Shown here: positions 13,047-26,355 of the stretch, piece by piece | How the letters are laid out: every line of letters starts with the position of its first letter | Numbering within the stretch: the first letter of the stretch is position 1 | From: Augochlora pura | Lineage: Eukaryota > Arthropoda > Insecta > Hymenoptera > Halictidae | Length of the DNA stretch: 64,000 nt | Assembly: GCF_028453695.1 (NCBI RefSeq) | Contig: NC_135777.1 | Span: 6,003,714 to 6,067,713 of the forward strand | Direction of reading: 5' to 3' | The notes under the pieces: model-generated | Told to the model about the DNA's origin: nothing | What the model saw: the letters and a program-made list of their open reading frames with translations, nothing else | The model's database searches: none | Program-made: the position numbers and the translations under genes

Positions 13047-16000
13047 ATTATCCCTCGTTATTTTCGCGTTAAGACGGAATCTAGAATTGAATCTTCTCAT
13101 ACAAAAATTTCCGTGCTACTCTAGACCACCGTGTTCAAGTCACTCGACGCTAGTCGACGCAACGCTAGTGTGCTTCACATAAATGATCTTAACAATTCGA
13201 ATTTCCTTGTCAGCGATTCCAGAACGGACATTCATATCTTAACTGTTTACAGTATCTGGAGTATAAATTAACAATGATACAGTGACCAGTTCTACTTTTT
13301 ACAAATATTGTTCATCGTATTTCGGATCGGATTAAATCGAAATTACAAACAGTGTCGGAGGAGCAGACCGGATATACCACCATTGCTCGCCATGATGCTA
13401 CATGCACATGTACACATTCTACGTTATACATGTGTGTCGAATTAGAGGCTGACATTTGCGTATGTATGCGTAGGTCTACAAACATATGTACGTACATATG
13501 TATTACATGTATATTTCGTCTGTGATTCTTACGTTGGCGCGCATGAAATGTTTCTTTCAATTAAAATTCAAAAATGTTTCATTTTGTCCGAAATTTTATT
13601 GCTCGAGTTCTACGACATTTAAGAACGACCGAAAACTCTTGTTGAGTTCCACGCAAGCAATTCTAGCTACGTGTACATATCTTCATACATAGATGTACTC
13701 CATTTATAAGATGGAAAATTATGTGAATTTTTAAATGATCGTTCATCGAGAATAACATGTAAAACATTAGAAAGATTTGTTTTAATGTTATATTTGTATT
13801 CGTCAATTTTTCCGGATATTTTAGATAATACGACTTCTAATTAAACAATTTCTATCAAATTCTAGTTTCAAGGAACCTATTATAATCTGTCGCTAGACTT
13901 TAATTATTTATCTTACGTTGACATAACCTATTTCAAACTACTTTATAATTAAAAATAACGGGATCGAAACGTGTCGTTCATGCTATCCTATTCCGAATTT
14001 CATTATATAAATAAGACGACTTCATTCGCCGTGCAAAGAAATTTATACTGTATAACGATTTACTACAATTCCATTGCCGTGGAAGTATAGAACGTTTGCT
14101 GGTAATAAATCTACTGCAAAAACTTCGAACGAAAATATTGGTAGAATAGGACACAGTGTACCCTAACGTATTAACAAAAGTTTAGATTACGTGAGCGACA
14201 AAAGCCCGTTGCAAGATTTAATGCATAAGAAATTAAATACTGTATTTTCAACCGGAAAATACATTTGTCCGAGGTAAAATAAAATTTCCATTTCCACAAG
14301 TACAAAATTGGCGAAATCGAATCATCTCTCAATATCATTAGTTGCACGAATTGGCCGATAGGTAGCGTTGCCAGCGGCGCGAAGCTCGGATCGATCGTAT
14401 TAGAACGGTGTTATTTTTTAGATAGATTTAGCCGTGCGATTGTGTAATATGCGATTCGTGGGTATTATTTTGCAACAACGATCCTCTAAAGTCGTTTCAT
14501 TTTCCCGAACTGATTGACGGCTGGTCGAACGAACGTTATACAACGATTCTAGATCCAGTTGACTATCGTATTCTTTTCTTTTTACCGCGGATACTTTAAA
14601 TCAACTAACGATCAGCGCGGCGCGCATGCGGCGTTGCCAGATCGACCGTCACCGGCTTCATTCGTTTGAGCGTGACCATGCGTGTGCGGACACATGATAC
14701 GCGATATGCATGCTTTGTTTACCGTTCGCTGTGATTCGGCAGAGCACGTGCTTGAATAAACCGATTTTAGTTGAAACCGTATTATTTACGAATTTCAAGT
14801 GAGCACGTGTACGAAACTTTGCGCTCTCTGTTTCGTTGTTTCGCTTCGGTTCCGTATCTTTTAGTGACGCACGATCCATGACGACCAGCTAAACAAGGAA
14901 CAACTGCACAAATCGAATAGTGACTTTTTTAAACGGTAATCAAAACCGAATACAATACGATTCCACGATATATCCTACGATCGATATTTAAAACCTAACT
15001 AGAAAATATTATACATCAGAACGATTAATCGTTCGCAATCTTATCGAGCTTGCGGAACAGTACTTAACATTACGAAACGTTTGATATCGCGCTTATAACA
15101 TCCGTCTAGACATTGGATGGAATCTCTTAAAAAATTTAGGTACGAACTATCGACTCGAGAAACGTCATAAATCTACTTTCTTCTTATCCAGATTACATAT
15201 TTACGAATTTCCTTGCCATTTTCAACTAATTTCTATTGATTTTACATTCTCCTTGCCGTCGAGTCGTTGTGACTATTATTTATTTTAAGCTTACTATATT
15301 AATTATATATATATATATATATATATTTGATAAGTCATAGACATAATAGTAGTATAGTAACAGCAATAGTGTAGTAGTAGTAGTAATAGTGGTAGTGTGG
15401 TAGTAGTTACTGTATAGCAGTAGTAGATGTACAATACTATGGTAAACAGTATTAATGTACTGTATAATTTAGTGGGTTTCTAATCCTAACTGACAGTCGA
15501 TTCGCATTTTTGTAAAAATTGTTTACAAAAATAAACTCTCGATTCGAAGTGTCTTCGAGATGATAAAAATGAATAATGATCGATCGTATGAATTATGCGT
15601 TAGAAAGCGCGGCAATTTTTTGGTTAACGCGCTTCCTGAGAATATTGTATTCTCTTAGTCGCGGTCTCAATTTGGCAACGCTGCTCGATCTTATTCTGTA
15701 AACGGTGGGGCCATAGGCGCAGCGCGTGTGTTTTTGTATTTGCATCGCGGTGCACCGTGGGCCGGGCGAAAGCCAAGATGGCGGCAGCCGTGTTCGGCAA
15801 ACGCGTTTCAAGTGCATGCTCGGTCCAGACCGCATAAATGGTTTGGTCCAAGCGCACACTTAGTTCTCACGCTGTGATTTTCTAGCCCGCACGGTCCGCC
15901 AGTACTGAGATCGTCCTCGTGTGATGCCTGTCCGTTGAGAAACAAGTCACGAATAATTTTCTCAAGGGAGGAAAAAAAAGTGACCATCTCCCTGTGCACT

Positions 16001-16125
16001 CTGTCACATAGTCAGCATCATTGCCCGCGACGAAGATAGTATCAACATCTTCCTTGTTTAGCACAAGTGTCTATTCATCGTTAAGTTTTTAGAATACGAA
16101 CGATCGAACAGATATCTCTCTTGTC
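13047..16125. promoter_or_regulatory. KMT5A promoter and long upstream region of strawberry notch
   Basis: About 3 kb between two head-to-head genes with no convincing coding exon. The first 150 bases must hold the KMT5A 5' UTR and promoter. CpG-rich patches occur at about 14360-14650 and 15650-15800, unlike the AT-rich flanks. The motif GCGTTGCCA appears at 14365-14373 and 14631-14639, and its complement at 15673-15681. GCGCATGCGGC, an NRF1-type sequence, is at 14622-14632. An AT dinucleotide run (15304-15327) and an imperfect TAG repeat (15373-15431) lie between the patches. The sno first exon probably starts after about 15800. Several antisense open frames at 15593-16064 look like by-products of the GC-rich patch. 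Confidence 0.45.
15772..15785 (+). promoter_or_regulatory. YY1/Pho-type site upstream of strawberry notch
   Basis: The sequence GCCAAGATGGCGGC matches the strong YY1 consensus (AAGATGGCGGC), which in insects is read by Pleiohomeotic. It lies about 340 bases upstream of the start codon, inside a CpG-rich patch. In vertebrates such sites cluster just downstream of transcription starts of housekeeping genes. Binding is inferred from the motif only. Confidence 0.5.
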
Positions 16126-19100
16126 ATGGTGAGTTTGATTTTTGTTTATTATTATCGATGGTTCGTGGTTCGCTTCCTTTTTCCCGAATTGAATGAATTT
16201 TATAACCTATAGACGCTCTACGCGTACCGCGTATACGTTCCTCATTGTAATTTTTAATGACTCACAATCTATTCTCCCTCTCTCTTTATTCTGTCGCCCC
16301 CCTCCCTACTTTTTTACCCAGAATTGAATAAATTGTATGTCCTTTCAATCAAAATTTTTTATTTTATCACTGGTTAAGTTTTAGTAAAAATTTTATCCTT
16401 TCATTTGTATTGTGTCAAATATAGATAATACCATTGCACTTGTTGTATTGCATTTATGAAAGCTTTACCATATTTCAAATTAATTACATAAGCTTGAAGA
16501 ATAAAATTTTCAAAACACTCCGTGTGTAATTTAGTATAACCTTATATTTTTTCTTATTCCCTAATCTGCAATCTTCTGAAATGTAGTCAATCAATGTTTT
16601 ATTGTTATAGTCAACTAAAAGAGACAAAGATGCAATGAATGAAGATAGCAGCAGCGACGAGGATGAAGATCCTGATAACATGGGTGTACCAGGTAAGTTA
16701 ATGATTTTTTTTTGTCTTTTTACTTTTTCTTGAATGAATACATAACAAGTGAAACAATATTTTGTCAGGTGGTGGAAAGGATCTTGCTACTGCCACTGGT
16801 ATTGCAAACATAAAAGATGAAAAACCTGCTGATGCTCCATCTAACATAATGATTAAAGGCCAAGGTGGAATAAACAGTAAGTTATTCAAGTTTTTTTATA
16901 AACAGACATATCCCTGTTGTTCTGTAAACATATTTCGTTCACAGTGCTGAATCAAAAATTTGGTAATAAAATTCCTGGAGGATTGGTGACCAAAACAGCG
17001 TCACCGGGTTACGAAATGGTCCGTGTAGGTGGATCACAGGGTGCCCCTCCAGATTTTGTCAGTGCCAGTCAATTGAGTCAACTGGGACAATTAGCTGCAG
17101 CTGGCCCATATGGTTTTCCACCTGGATTAGCAACCCTCGCGGGTTTTAATCCTGCAGCCTTTTTTCCACCGAGTAAGCAATATCCATTTAAGTTTAAAGA
17201 AAGTGTGATTTCTTTTTTGTGTGCTTGTTAAGATCAATATATATATAAATGTATGTATGATTTAGCTAAGCACATACGTTAACGTATTAAAAACGTATTA
17301 AAAAACTTTATGGATTTGGCTGTAACTTTTTAGAAAAATGTACACGTGTAATGACAATACATCCTTATTCCATTGTATATTATCACATTAATTGAATAAT
17401 TGACAATCACGATAATGTTACTAAAAGAACAATCCAGAGGTTTTATGTATACCATTATTCCCCAGGCATGGATATGAGCTTAATGAGTGGTTTTATGGGT
17501 ATGCCTGGAATGAACATGGGTGTGAATCCCCTAGTTCAACTATTAAACCAAAACGGTTTACACCCAAACTGGCCGGCTGGACTATCAGGTATCTTGACTA
17601 GTATTTAGGCATGAAATTTTATCCTTGTTATAATAGAAATATCTAACTCGCACCGTTTCTGCTGTTATATGAATTAATATGAATTCATGTATTATTGCAG
17701 GCAAGGCCATGTCTCAATTATGGATGAATTCGGCAGATCCTACGAAAATGAATATACAACCAACTTTGCCAGAAGAAGAAGAGGTTGACGACGAAGACAT
17801 GGGCGTTGCTGAAACCTATGCCGATTATATGCCAACTAAACGTATGATATGTTCATTTTAGTCTTTTATATTGGTCAACTAAATGCTGTTTTATTAAACT
17901 TTTGTTACGTATTCAATAGTCAAGCTTGGGCGAAAACATCCAGATCCCGTAGTAGAAACTGCGTCGCTGTCCAGTGTCGAACCAACAGATGTTTGGTATA
18001 AGGTCGCAATTCCGGAAGAATCAATAAGAACGGGCGCCTTGTCAGCTTTACAGCTAGAGTCTATAACGTACGCGTCTCAACAGCATGAACACCTTTTACC
18101 AGATGGAACGCGTGCCGGATTCTTGATTGGAGATGGTGCAGGAGTTGGTAAAGGACGAACTATAGCGGGTATAATTTATGAGAATTATTTAAAAGGCCGT
18201 AAACGTGCTATTTGGGTTTCTGTTTCGAATGATCTAAAGTACGACGCTGAACGTGATTTGAATGACATCGGTGCATCAAAGATCGAGGTAATTTGAAATT
18301 ATAAAGAGAAATAATGTTCCGCTCACATTGCAACTTGCAATATTAAACAATTTTGCTATTTTTGCAGGTGCATGCATTGAACAAATTTAAATACGCAAAA
18401 ATTTCGTCAGCCGTGAATGGCAACGTGAAGAAAGGAGTGATATTTAGCACATATTCTGCCTTGATCGGGGAATCATCCCAGAGCGGTGGCAAATATAAAA
18501 GTCGATTGAAACAACTTTTGCAATGGTGCGGGGAAGATTTCGACGGTCTAATTATATTTGACGAATGTCATCGTGCGAAGAACTTGTGTCCAACGGGTAG
18601 CTCAAAACCTACCAAGACCGGTACATATTATTCCTATTATAATTCTTCAATATCTTCGAAATGTTTGCATTCTTGAAGAGCAAACATCAGTGTGAAGTCG
18701 TGTATATCGATACTCAAGAAACATGTGTTACAGGTTTGACGGTTTTGGAGCTACAGAACAAGCTTCCCAAAGCTCGAGTGGTGTACGCTAGTGCCACAGG
18801 TGCTTCTGAGCCCCGAAACATGGCTTATATGGTTCGTCTCGGTATATGGGGCGAGGGAACACCTTTCCCTGAGTTCAACGATTTTATAACTGCCGTTGAG
18901 AAGCGTGGAGTTGGTACAATGGAAATTGTAGCGATGGACATGAAATTGCGAGGCATGTATATTGCACGACAACTGAGCTTTCATGGTGTAGCTTTTAAAA
19001 TAGAAGAAGTACCGCTGTCCAAAGAATTCACTGAAGTGTATGACCGCTCTGTTTATTTGGTGAGTATCGAACAACTAAATCGCTTGTACGATTGTGCAGC

Positions 19101-22100
19101 GTATTCAACGTTAACACGAAAATTTTGTATTAGTGGGTTGAAGCGATGCAAAGGTTTCAAGAATCGGCAGAATTATTAGACGCTGAGAACCGCATGAAAA
19201 AGACCATGTGGGGTCAATTTTGGTCGTCACATCAACGTTTCTTCAAATATTTGTGTATTGCCGCAAAAGTGAAGCACGCTGTTGCGGTCGCTCGTGAAGC
19301 TGTTAAGTGTGGTAAATGCGTGGTAATCGGTTTGCAATCTACAGGTGAAGCTCGCACTTTGGAACAATTAGAGCGAGACGACGGTGAACTTAGTGATTTT
19401 GTGTCCACTGCAAAGTGAGTGACTTTATAGGAAAAGTTAAATAGTTAGGCCATAAAAGGCGCATAAAATGAATCTATAATTACCGTACTATATTCTTTCA
19501 GGGGAGTTCTCCAGACATTAGTTGAGAAACATTTTCCCGCATCGGACCGTAATCATATACACCGAGTTCTAGGTATCGAGCCTTCTAAGATGCAGAGGTT
19601 AGAGGATCTTGATGACATGGACGCAGGTGGTTCTGCGGGCGGTAGTAAGAGGAAACCGGTCAGACAAGCAGCCCAACGAGCTTCAAAGAGAGTTCGCACG
19701 TTCCCGTCCGATGACGATTTTACCGATGATGAAAGGAACGGTGGCCATAGTTCTGGCTCGGAATACAAGCAAAGCGGAAGCGAAAGCGAAGACGACCATA
19801 GAACCGAAGAAGAGAGTAATATTAGCTCCGATTCTACCTTCAACTATACCGAATCTGATTCTGGTAAATTTTGTTAAAATAGACATTTTATACAGCGTCA
19901 TAAAATTAGTCTCTTTGTTGGTCATTTACGTATCATCTACACGCGTTTCGTAGATTCTGGTGATAGACGAAAAAAGAAAGGGGGCAAGAAACAGAAGAAA
20001 CCAGTTAAAAAACGACCAGGTACCTACAAATTGATACGATGTTACACTTTATAAAATAATTACCGAAATCAAGATAATATTATTATTAATACGTAGGATA
20101 TGGAGCGGGTGTTGGAGCAAATGCTGCGGTTCGCAATCGGGCACCATCCAGAGATGCTGTGGAACGTGCATACAGCATGAAGAAAGAATTATTATCACAA
20201 ATTGAGGATCTTGGAGAACGACTACCACCTAATACGCTAGATCAACTAATAGATGAATTTGGCGGTCCTGAGAATGTGGCTGAAATGACTGGTAGGAAAG
20301 GGCGCGTCGTTCAAACGGAAGACGGTACTATTCAGTACGAATCTAGATCCGAGGTCGATGTCCCTTTGGAAACACTAAATTTGACTGAAAAGCAAAGGTG
20401 CGTAGTCTAGTGTTGCAAGGGACGATGACAAAAAGAAATCAAAGTGATTAAACTGGTTTGTGTGATACAGGTTTATGGATGGTGAGAAAACAGTTGCCAT
20501 TATTTCGGAAGCGGCCAGTAGCGGTATATCATTGCAAAGTGATAGGCGAGCAAGAAACCAGATGCGGCGAGTACACATTACGCTCGAATTACCATGGAGC
20601 GCCGACAGAGCCATACAACAGTTTGGACGTACGCATCGTTCCAATCAGGTCAACGCACCGGAATACATATTTCTGATCTCGGACTTGGCAGGAGAAAGAA
20701 GATTCGCATCCATTGTTGCGAAGCGACTTGAAAGTCTCGGCGCTCTCACACACGGAGATCGCCGTGCCACGGAAACGAGAGATCTCTCACAATTTAATAT
20801 CGACAACAAATATGGTCGTGCAGCTCTTGAAGCGACAATGAGGACTATTATGAAGTTTGTATTTTTCTATTAACTTTCATTACTTCTTTTACCTACGGCA
20901 TTGATGATCATAATCTCGAAACAATCAAGTAGATCAGAAATTTTTAATTGCGATTGACGCGCCTACAAATTACCATATAATCTGAATAATGATATATTAA
21001 TAATATATAATATGATAATATATTTTACAATATTAAATACAACCTTTTCTGAATTATTTAAATAGGTATGAACCTCCGCTCGTACCACCGCCTCAGGATT
21101 ACCATGGCGACTTTTTCAAAGACGTCGCGGACGCGTTGGTGGGCGTCGGTTTAATCTGCAATAGTGAAAGCTCGCCCGGTGTGCTCACATTGGACAAGGA
21201 TTATAATAATATGTCGAAATTCTTGAACCGTATACTGGGCATGCCAGTCGATTTGCAAAATCGTTTGTTCAAGTATTTCACCGATACTTTAAACGCGATC
21301 GTGACTCAAGCGAAGAAAACTGGTCGATTCGACATGGGTATCCTTGACTTGGGTACCGCAGGCGAAAACGTGAAGCGAGTCAAACTGTTCCGTTTTCTAA
21401 GGAAACATGCGACAGGAAAAGCGCCAACCGAGCTTCATGTTGTTCATGTGGAACGTGGTATGAGCTGGGCCGAAGCTATGGATAAATGTTCCGAATTGAC
21501 GGGGTCCAAGGAAGGATTTTACTTGAGCCATCAAGTTCGTAATGGAAAGCAAACAGCCATTCTCGCAGTCGCCGTGGATACAGGCAAAAAGAAGTCCGAG
21601 AGCAAGAAAGATTATCTATATATGGTTTACAGGTATTGTTACCGTATATTTCAGAAATTATTGTTCAAATTATGTAGAAACTTCCAAATAATGTGTAACT
21701 TTATTTAAAAGACCCAACACCGGCTTGCAACTTCGACAAGAAACTCTAGGTGAATTGGAGAAGAAATACAAAAAAGTATCTTCGGACGAAGCAGAACCTC
21801 ATTGGTCACAGCAATATGATGCATCCGTGGACACATGTTCTCATGCTTACTGGCGTGGCAATTGTAAAAATGCAACGCTCGGTATGGACTGTGAGGTGGG
21901 GCTTCGAAGACGATCCTACAATGTTTTGTCGGGTTCGGTATTGAGCGTTTGGAGTCGTGTGGAAAGTATTTTAGCGACACGTTCTGGACACAACACGAAA
22001 ATGCAAGTTGTGCGCTTACGAACTGGTAAGATGTTTGACCTTTACAATCCTGATAATATATAGGATAAGACCGTACAAATTCTTTATTGACGCAGATGAA

Positions 22101-22202
22101 GGTTTGAAGATAGTTGGTACTCTAATTCCAAAGTCATGTATGGAGATATTACGTCAAGAGTTAGCATCTGATTCAGACAACACCGAAGAACTTACATTTT
22201 GA
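16126..22202 (+). CDS. sno: Strawberry notch (SBNO) helicase-like protein
   Basis: Nuclear DExD/H-box-like ATPase that acts with Notch and EGFR signalling in Drosophila. Seventeen exons join in phase: 16126-16128, 16611-16692, 16769-16876, 16945-17172, 17466-17588, 17701-17841, 17920-18287, 18368-18620, 18734-19059, 19134-19414, 19502-19863, 19954-20019, 20097-20397, 20471-20854, 21066-21632, 21712-22025 and 22096-22202, giving 1337 residues (human SBNO1 about 1393). Walker A is [10 protein letters not shown] (299-308), Walker B is DECH (416-419), and motif VI is [10 protein letters not shown] (931-940). A charged SDDDFTDDE linker and the conserved [10 protein letters not shown] segment follow. 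The start codon is the last three bases of the first exon; an alternative is the in-frame ATG at 16635 in exon 2. N-terminal Met/Gly-rich exons 3-5 are specific to the gene's activation region. Confidence 0.95.
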
Positions 22203-25200
22203 ATACTAGGTAAGCAACTGTTTTTACAGCTTAAGTTGAATGATATAGAAGTTACACAACTATTATTTGTAGAAATAATAATAGAAATATTATGGTAGGT
22301 ATTGAAAATAAGAAAACCATTTCGTTTATTAAAAGCAGGACCAATGGAAGCGACTTTATAATGGACAAATCCCTCTTCTTAAGCCTTGCGACAAAATTTG
22401 TGAAGGAGAGGGTGCACTTGCAAACGCATGGCGAAGATCTATCACGAGGTGTGAAGTATATTCGAAACAGTGAATCTATAGTGTCGTATTATGACGTTCG
22501 ATACGGCAAGTGTGGCATAAATATTTCTAATTCGCGATCCTATGAACTCGTCAAGATCCGAGCTTGTCTCTTCGCTAGAGCTCTGAAGTTGATATTTTAT
22601 AAGTTATCGAAGCATCGTTAATCTCTTTCGTCGCATCTCGGCGTCATTGATTAGTTAGGTGTTCTCTTTTTTCTTCATCTTTCTTATCCTTCTTATTAAT
22701 TTTAAACCTAGATGGACTGCGTGTTTAGTTGACCAAGAAAATACGAATACGAATTTTCTATTATATTCACAAATCCTTTTCTCGCTCCAAATCAATATAG
22801 AAATTATGCAGAGGTTACAATATAGGTAGCACTTCCTCTGAACGAACATAATATTTGTAAAAGAGTACGTTCGTCGTTCGTTCATCAACTAGATAAAATC
22901 TTAGAAACGGTTAGGTTTTCATTCCTTCAAGTAAGTTTAAACAGATTTCACAATATGATGTAGCTTTATTTCGCGTCTGCTGCAGAGTAAAATTGATTAG
23001 AAGTGAGCGGGTAATTTTAGTTAGAAATTAAAAGTCGTTAGTGTTGACCATATCCTGATACCGAAAGCAACACCATGTGAGAGATTGTGAGAATTTTTTA
23101 GTCATAGCAGAGCATACAGTTACTTGTATTGCTGACTGATATAGAAAAGAAAATTAAATGTAGAACCGAGAGGGAGTGTGTGTGTATGATGGGGGGAGGG
23201 GGGGATATATATAAATATATATATATATATATGATAAAAGTAGTAATAGCAAATGATCAATTCTCGCTGGAGATTGTAGATGTATACGCAACAATATTCG
23301 ACTTTTGTTTAATTGTTGAATCGATCGGATAGTTAATTATTATAATTGCTACTATTACCATTAATCTTATTACACTACCGCTACTCCCATTAGTACTAGT
23401 ACTCTCCCATTGCAAAACTATTACTATTTACGGGATGTGGAAGGCAAGGTAATCGCAGCAGACAAGTCTTATCGACAAATCAAAAGCGTTACATTGAAGC
23501 TAAACGTTCATTATTTGCGAACCAAGTGCCAATGTAGATCGACTTATTTATTTTCGAAATTTTCGTGCATGTCGCTTTGAATTCGATAAGTTTGTTTCGA
23601 AAAAACGGATTCCATCCTTGCCTCCCAGTAGTCCCCATTTTATTAAAAGTAGTGAGCATTAAAGGAACAAAAAAAAAAATAATTAGATTTCAACGGTACA
23701 TACGACACACCCGCGAACGTACACGTCTATACACATTCGCGACACAATATATTTATATTCAGAATCGTAAAAGTAGTCATGCAAGCTCGCATGTATATTG
23801 AGTAGATGTCTGTTGTTTGTCGGTACGCCTGAACGCGTTTCGATAGAGTGCTACATTTGAGTTGGATCTCGCAATCTATTGTCTACGACAAGCAAACTAT
23901 ATTAATAGTAATACTAATATTAATAGCGGTAAGCGAAAACAGGAGACGATTCGGATTTGGAAGGTAGAGACTAATTAACAGTTTTACATTTGGTAGATTA
24001 CCAGTTTCATAAATAGAATTCCAACTCCTGTCCTAGAAAGGTGCACAGACTCGAAAGCGTTTCCTTGACTTTAGAGAACCGTGAAAGTCGTAATCTGTGA
24101 ATATATTCCTGTTTCAGTAAACGCGTTGTCACAGAAAATTGTTGTGTTGCGACACACAAAGTAAAAGAAAGCTTGTACGTTTCTACGGTTACACTATATA
24201 TTACTTTTATGTACACATAAGACCATAAATTTCGAAGAACGCCACCCACAACAAAAAAAAAAGAATGCAAATAATATTATTTTTTCCTTTCTTCTTATTT
24301 ACAAAATTTCATACGACGAAGAAACGCTCAGCGCTTTATTGTGCATCTAATCTATCTTTGTAGTTTAATTTATATAGTTTTAATTTGGGAGGAGGATGCA
24401 GTTTTAAATAAGTAAAATATACAGGGTTTATGAATATCAGTATTAAAATTTATACGATACTCTGATAGGAATGGTCTTTCATCAAAATGAAGTCGGTTTG
24501 TAGAAGAGAAATTGTATGAGAAAATATTGTAGAATGCGTCCAAACGTTATGCAGAATGGAAAATCGAAACATCGATGGTTGAATAGATTCTTGGTTTGCG
24601 AACTGTAGCCTCCCCATTAAATAGTGTACAAAACCGTAGAATCTTGAACAAGAAAAGGAAACGCTTGCAAAAAGCGTAAAATAAAATTTGAAATGCTGAA
24701 AGTGAGATTTGTGATGATGGCACGGGAGGTCTCAAAGTGTAAATAATATATATTAAAAAATATAAAAGCAGTTTTAGGTGAGCATATGTACCTTGTATTC
24801 GATACTTTTACAATTTCTGCTTCAGTTCCTATCGCAAAACACGAGATGTAATTTATAAATGTGGTATCTATTATACTTGGAAACTGGCATCGTACTTGCC
24901 GGAACGATTACTTTCTTAACGCGCTACGTTTTGTGAACTCGAATAAGAGACTTGTAAACATATATGCTATACATAGATACATACATGCATATATATTATA
25001 CACCATGTATAAATATCTTCGTGTATGTAAAACTGATACCTCTTAGTAAAGAAGAAAAAAGTGGAAAAAATTATTTATTCAACTTGATTTGATCGTAATG
25101 TTTTCATATTTTATTTAATTCGTTGTCACAAAGAATTGTATTACTCCTGTCCTTTAATTCAATAATTTAAAAAACATTAACTCGTAGGCATTAATTACTT

Positions 25201-26043
25201 ACAGGTAAATTGTCTTTCCATTCGTAAACACAGTGGCAAATAAAAACGAGTGAAAAACCTTTAAGTATTAGTCTGCTGTATCGATGACAAGTCTAAATAA
25301 TTTTATGGTTTCTAACTACTTATTAAAAATCAACTTACATATACATTTTTTATCTTGTGTAGAGGAAGTCGGAAACAGAAACAATACAAATATAATATTC
25401 AAGATGGGTAAACTTTCACCGTTGATTTAACATTTATTAAATTAACACATCGATCGCTGATTCAAAGTCTATAACAAACATGGATAACTGAATATTGTTT
25501 TCAATCTGCCAAGGGCTAGCGGTTCAAACTAATAATCTCTATCTAACGTGTATCTCATTTGCACGTGTATACGTGCATATAAAATACACGTTCAAAATAA
25601 GAGATTTCTAGTTCGAACACATAGCACGGTAATTTGTGAACATTCAATTACCAAGGCCTGCTCGACACATAGAGTCATCCACGGCTTACAATTAGGTATA
25701 AAAAAAACTGTACAATATTACATTTGCATATTTTATAGTCTCATTCTTACAACACATTCACTCAATCATTTGTTCAATATCGTGGACAATTCTTTGCAAT
25801 TTCAATGTTCCCCCTATCCATGTAATGCATGATTGGTATACTGCGAGTTTAGTTGGTATTAATAATAAAAATATTTCAGTTTATCTTCCACAATTATCTG
25901 TACATTGTCTAGGCAAAAACAAAGAAACCATATGCTATCGAAATTACAAATTTAAAAAAAGATTGATAAAAAATGTCGAAACATATACAGACAAAATGAC
26001 GATCGCACTTACTGTGCAATATATCGGTAACTGAAGGTTGCCA
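22203..26043 (+). other. long 3' flank / probable 3' UTR of strawberry notch
   Basis: Nearly 4 kb with no coding exon between sno and the oppositely oriented GOSR1. A + strand AATAAA occurs at 24680-24685, and a - strand signal (TTTATT on the + strand) at 25433-25438 could end GOSR1. The stretch is AT-rich with several ATG-bearing short frames of no coding character. If sno uses the 24680 signal, its 3' UTR is about 2.5 kb. Confidence 0.4.
23174..23233. repeat. compound microsatellite with a G-run
   Basis: A short GT repeat is followed by a 14-base run GGGGGGAGGGGGGG (23191-23204) and then an AT repeat to about 23232. It lies in the probable sno 3' UTR. The G-run is striking in so AT-rich a region. 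Confidence 0.8.
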
Positions 26044-26046
26044 GGT

Positions 26047-26137
26047 TCGACATCTCGTCAACATGTTCAAACCAAGAGGTAGAGTTAGAGATGCGAAAGA
26101 CCAACTGACGGGCACATGTTGACGAGACAGACGTTGA
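26047..26137. other. inverted repeat capable of a long hairpin
   Basis: TCTCGTCAACATGT at 26053-26066 is perfectly complementary to ACATGTTGACGAGA at 26114-26127, with a 47-base loop. After a small internal loop, about five to six further pairs form between 26046-26051 and 26133-26138. It lies downstream of the GOSR1 stop, so it would be in that gene's 3' UTR on the - strand. It may be a structured UTR element or a small-RNA precursor; the sequence alone does not decide. Confidence 0.45.
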
Positions 26138-26355
26138 AGATGAAGGACCTTAGCGAACGCATATCTGGCTACTCTTCGACCCGTTTCAAACGAGGCTGGA
26201 TCTATTGCGATACGCGTATTATGATTACCGACCGTACATTTAGATCAATAGGAACGTTCTGACGGCGATACAGTAGCACAATACTTTTTTTTGTATAAAA
26301 TAGGTCTTAGCCGTTAATCCCATTGAAGTGGAAGTATTTTGATATGGAATGAAAT

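Noticed and set aside
15593..16064. Several overlapping antisense open frames in a GC-rich patch
   Set aside because: They lie in the sno upstream/5' UTR region, overlap in different frames and have no splice or domain evidence; GC-rich sequence has fewer stops.
19553..19953. Antisense and alternative frames across the charged sno linker exon
   Set aside because: They are shadows of the low-complexity acidic exon 19502-19863, whose own frame is supported by flanking splice phases.
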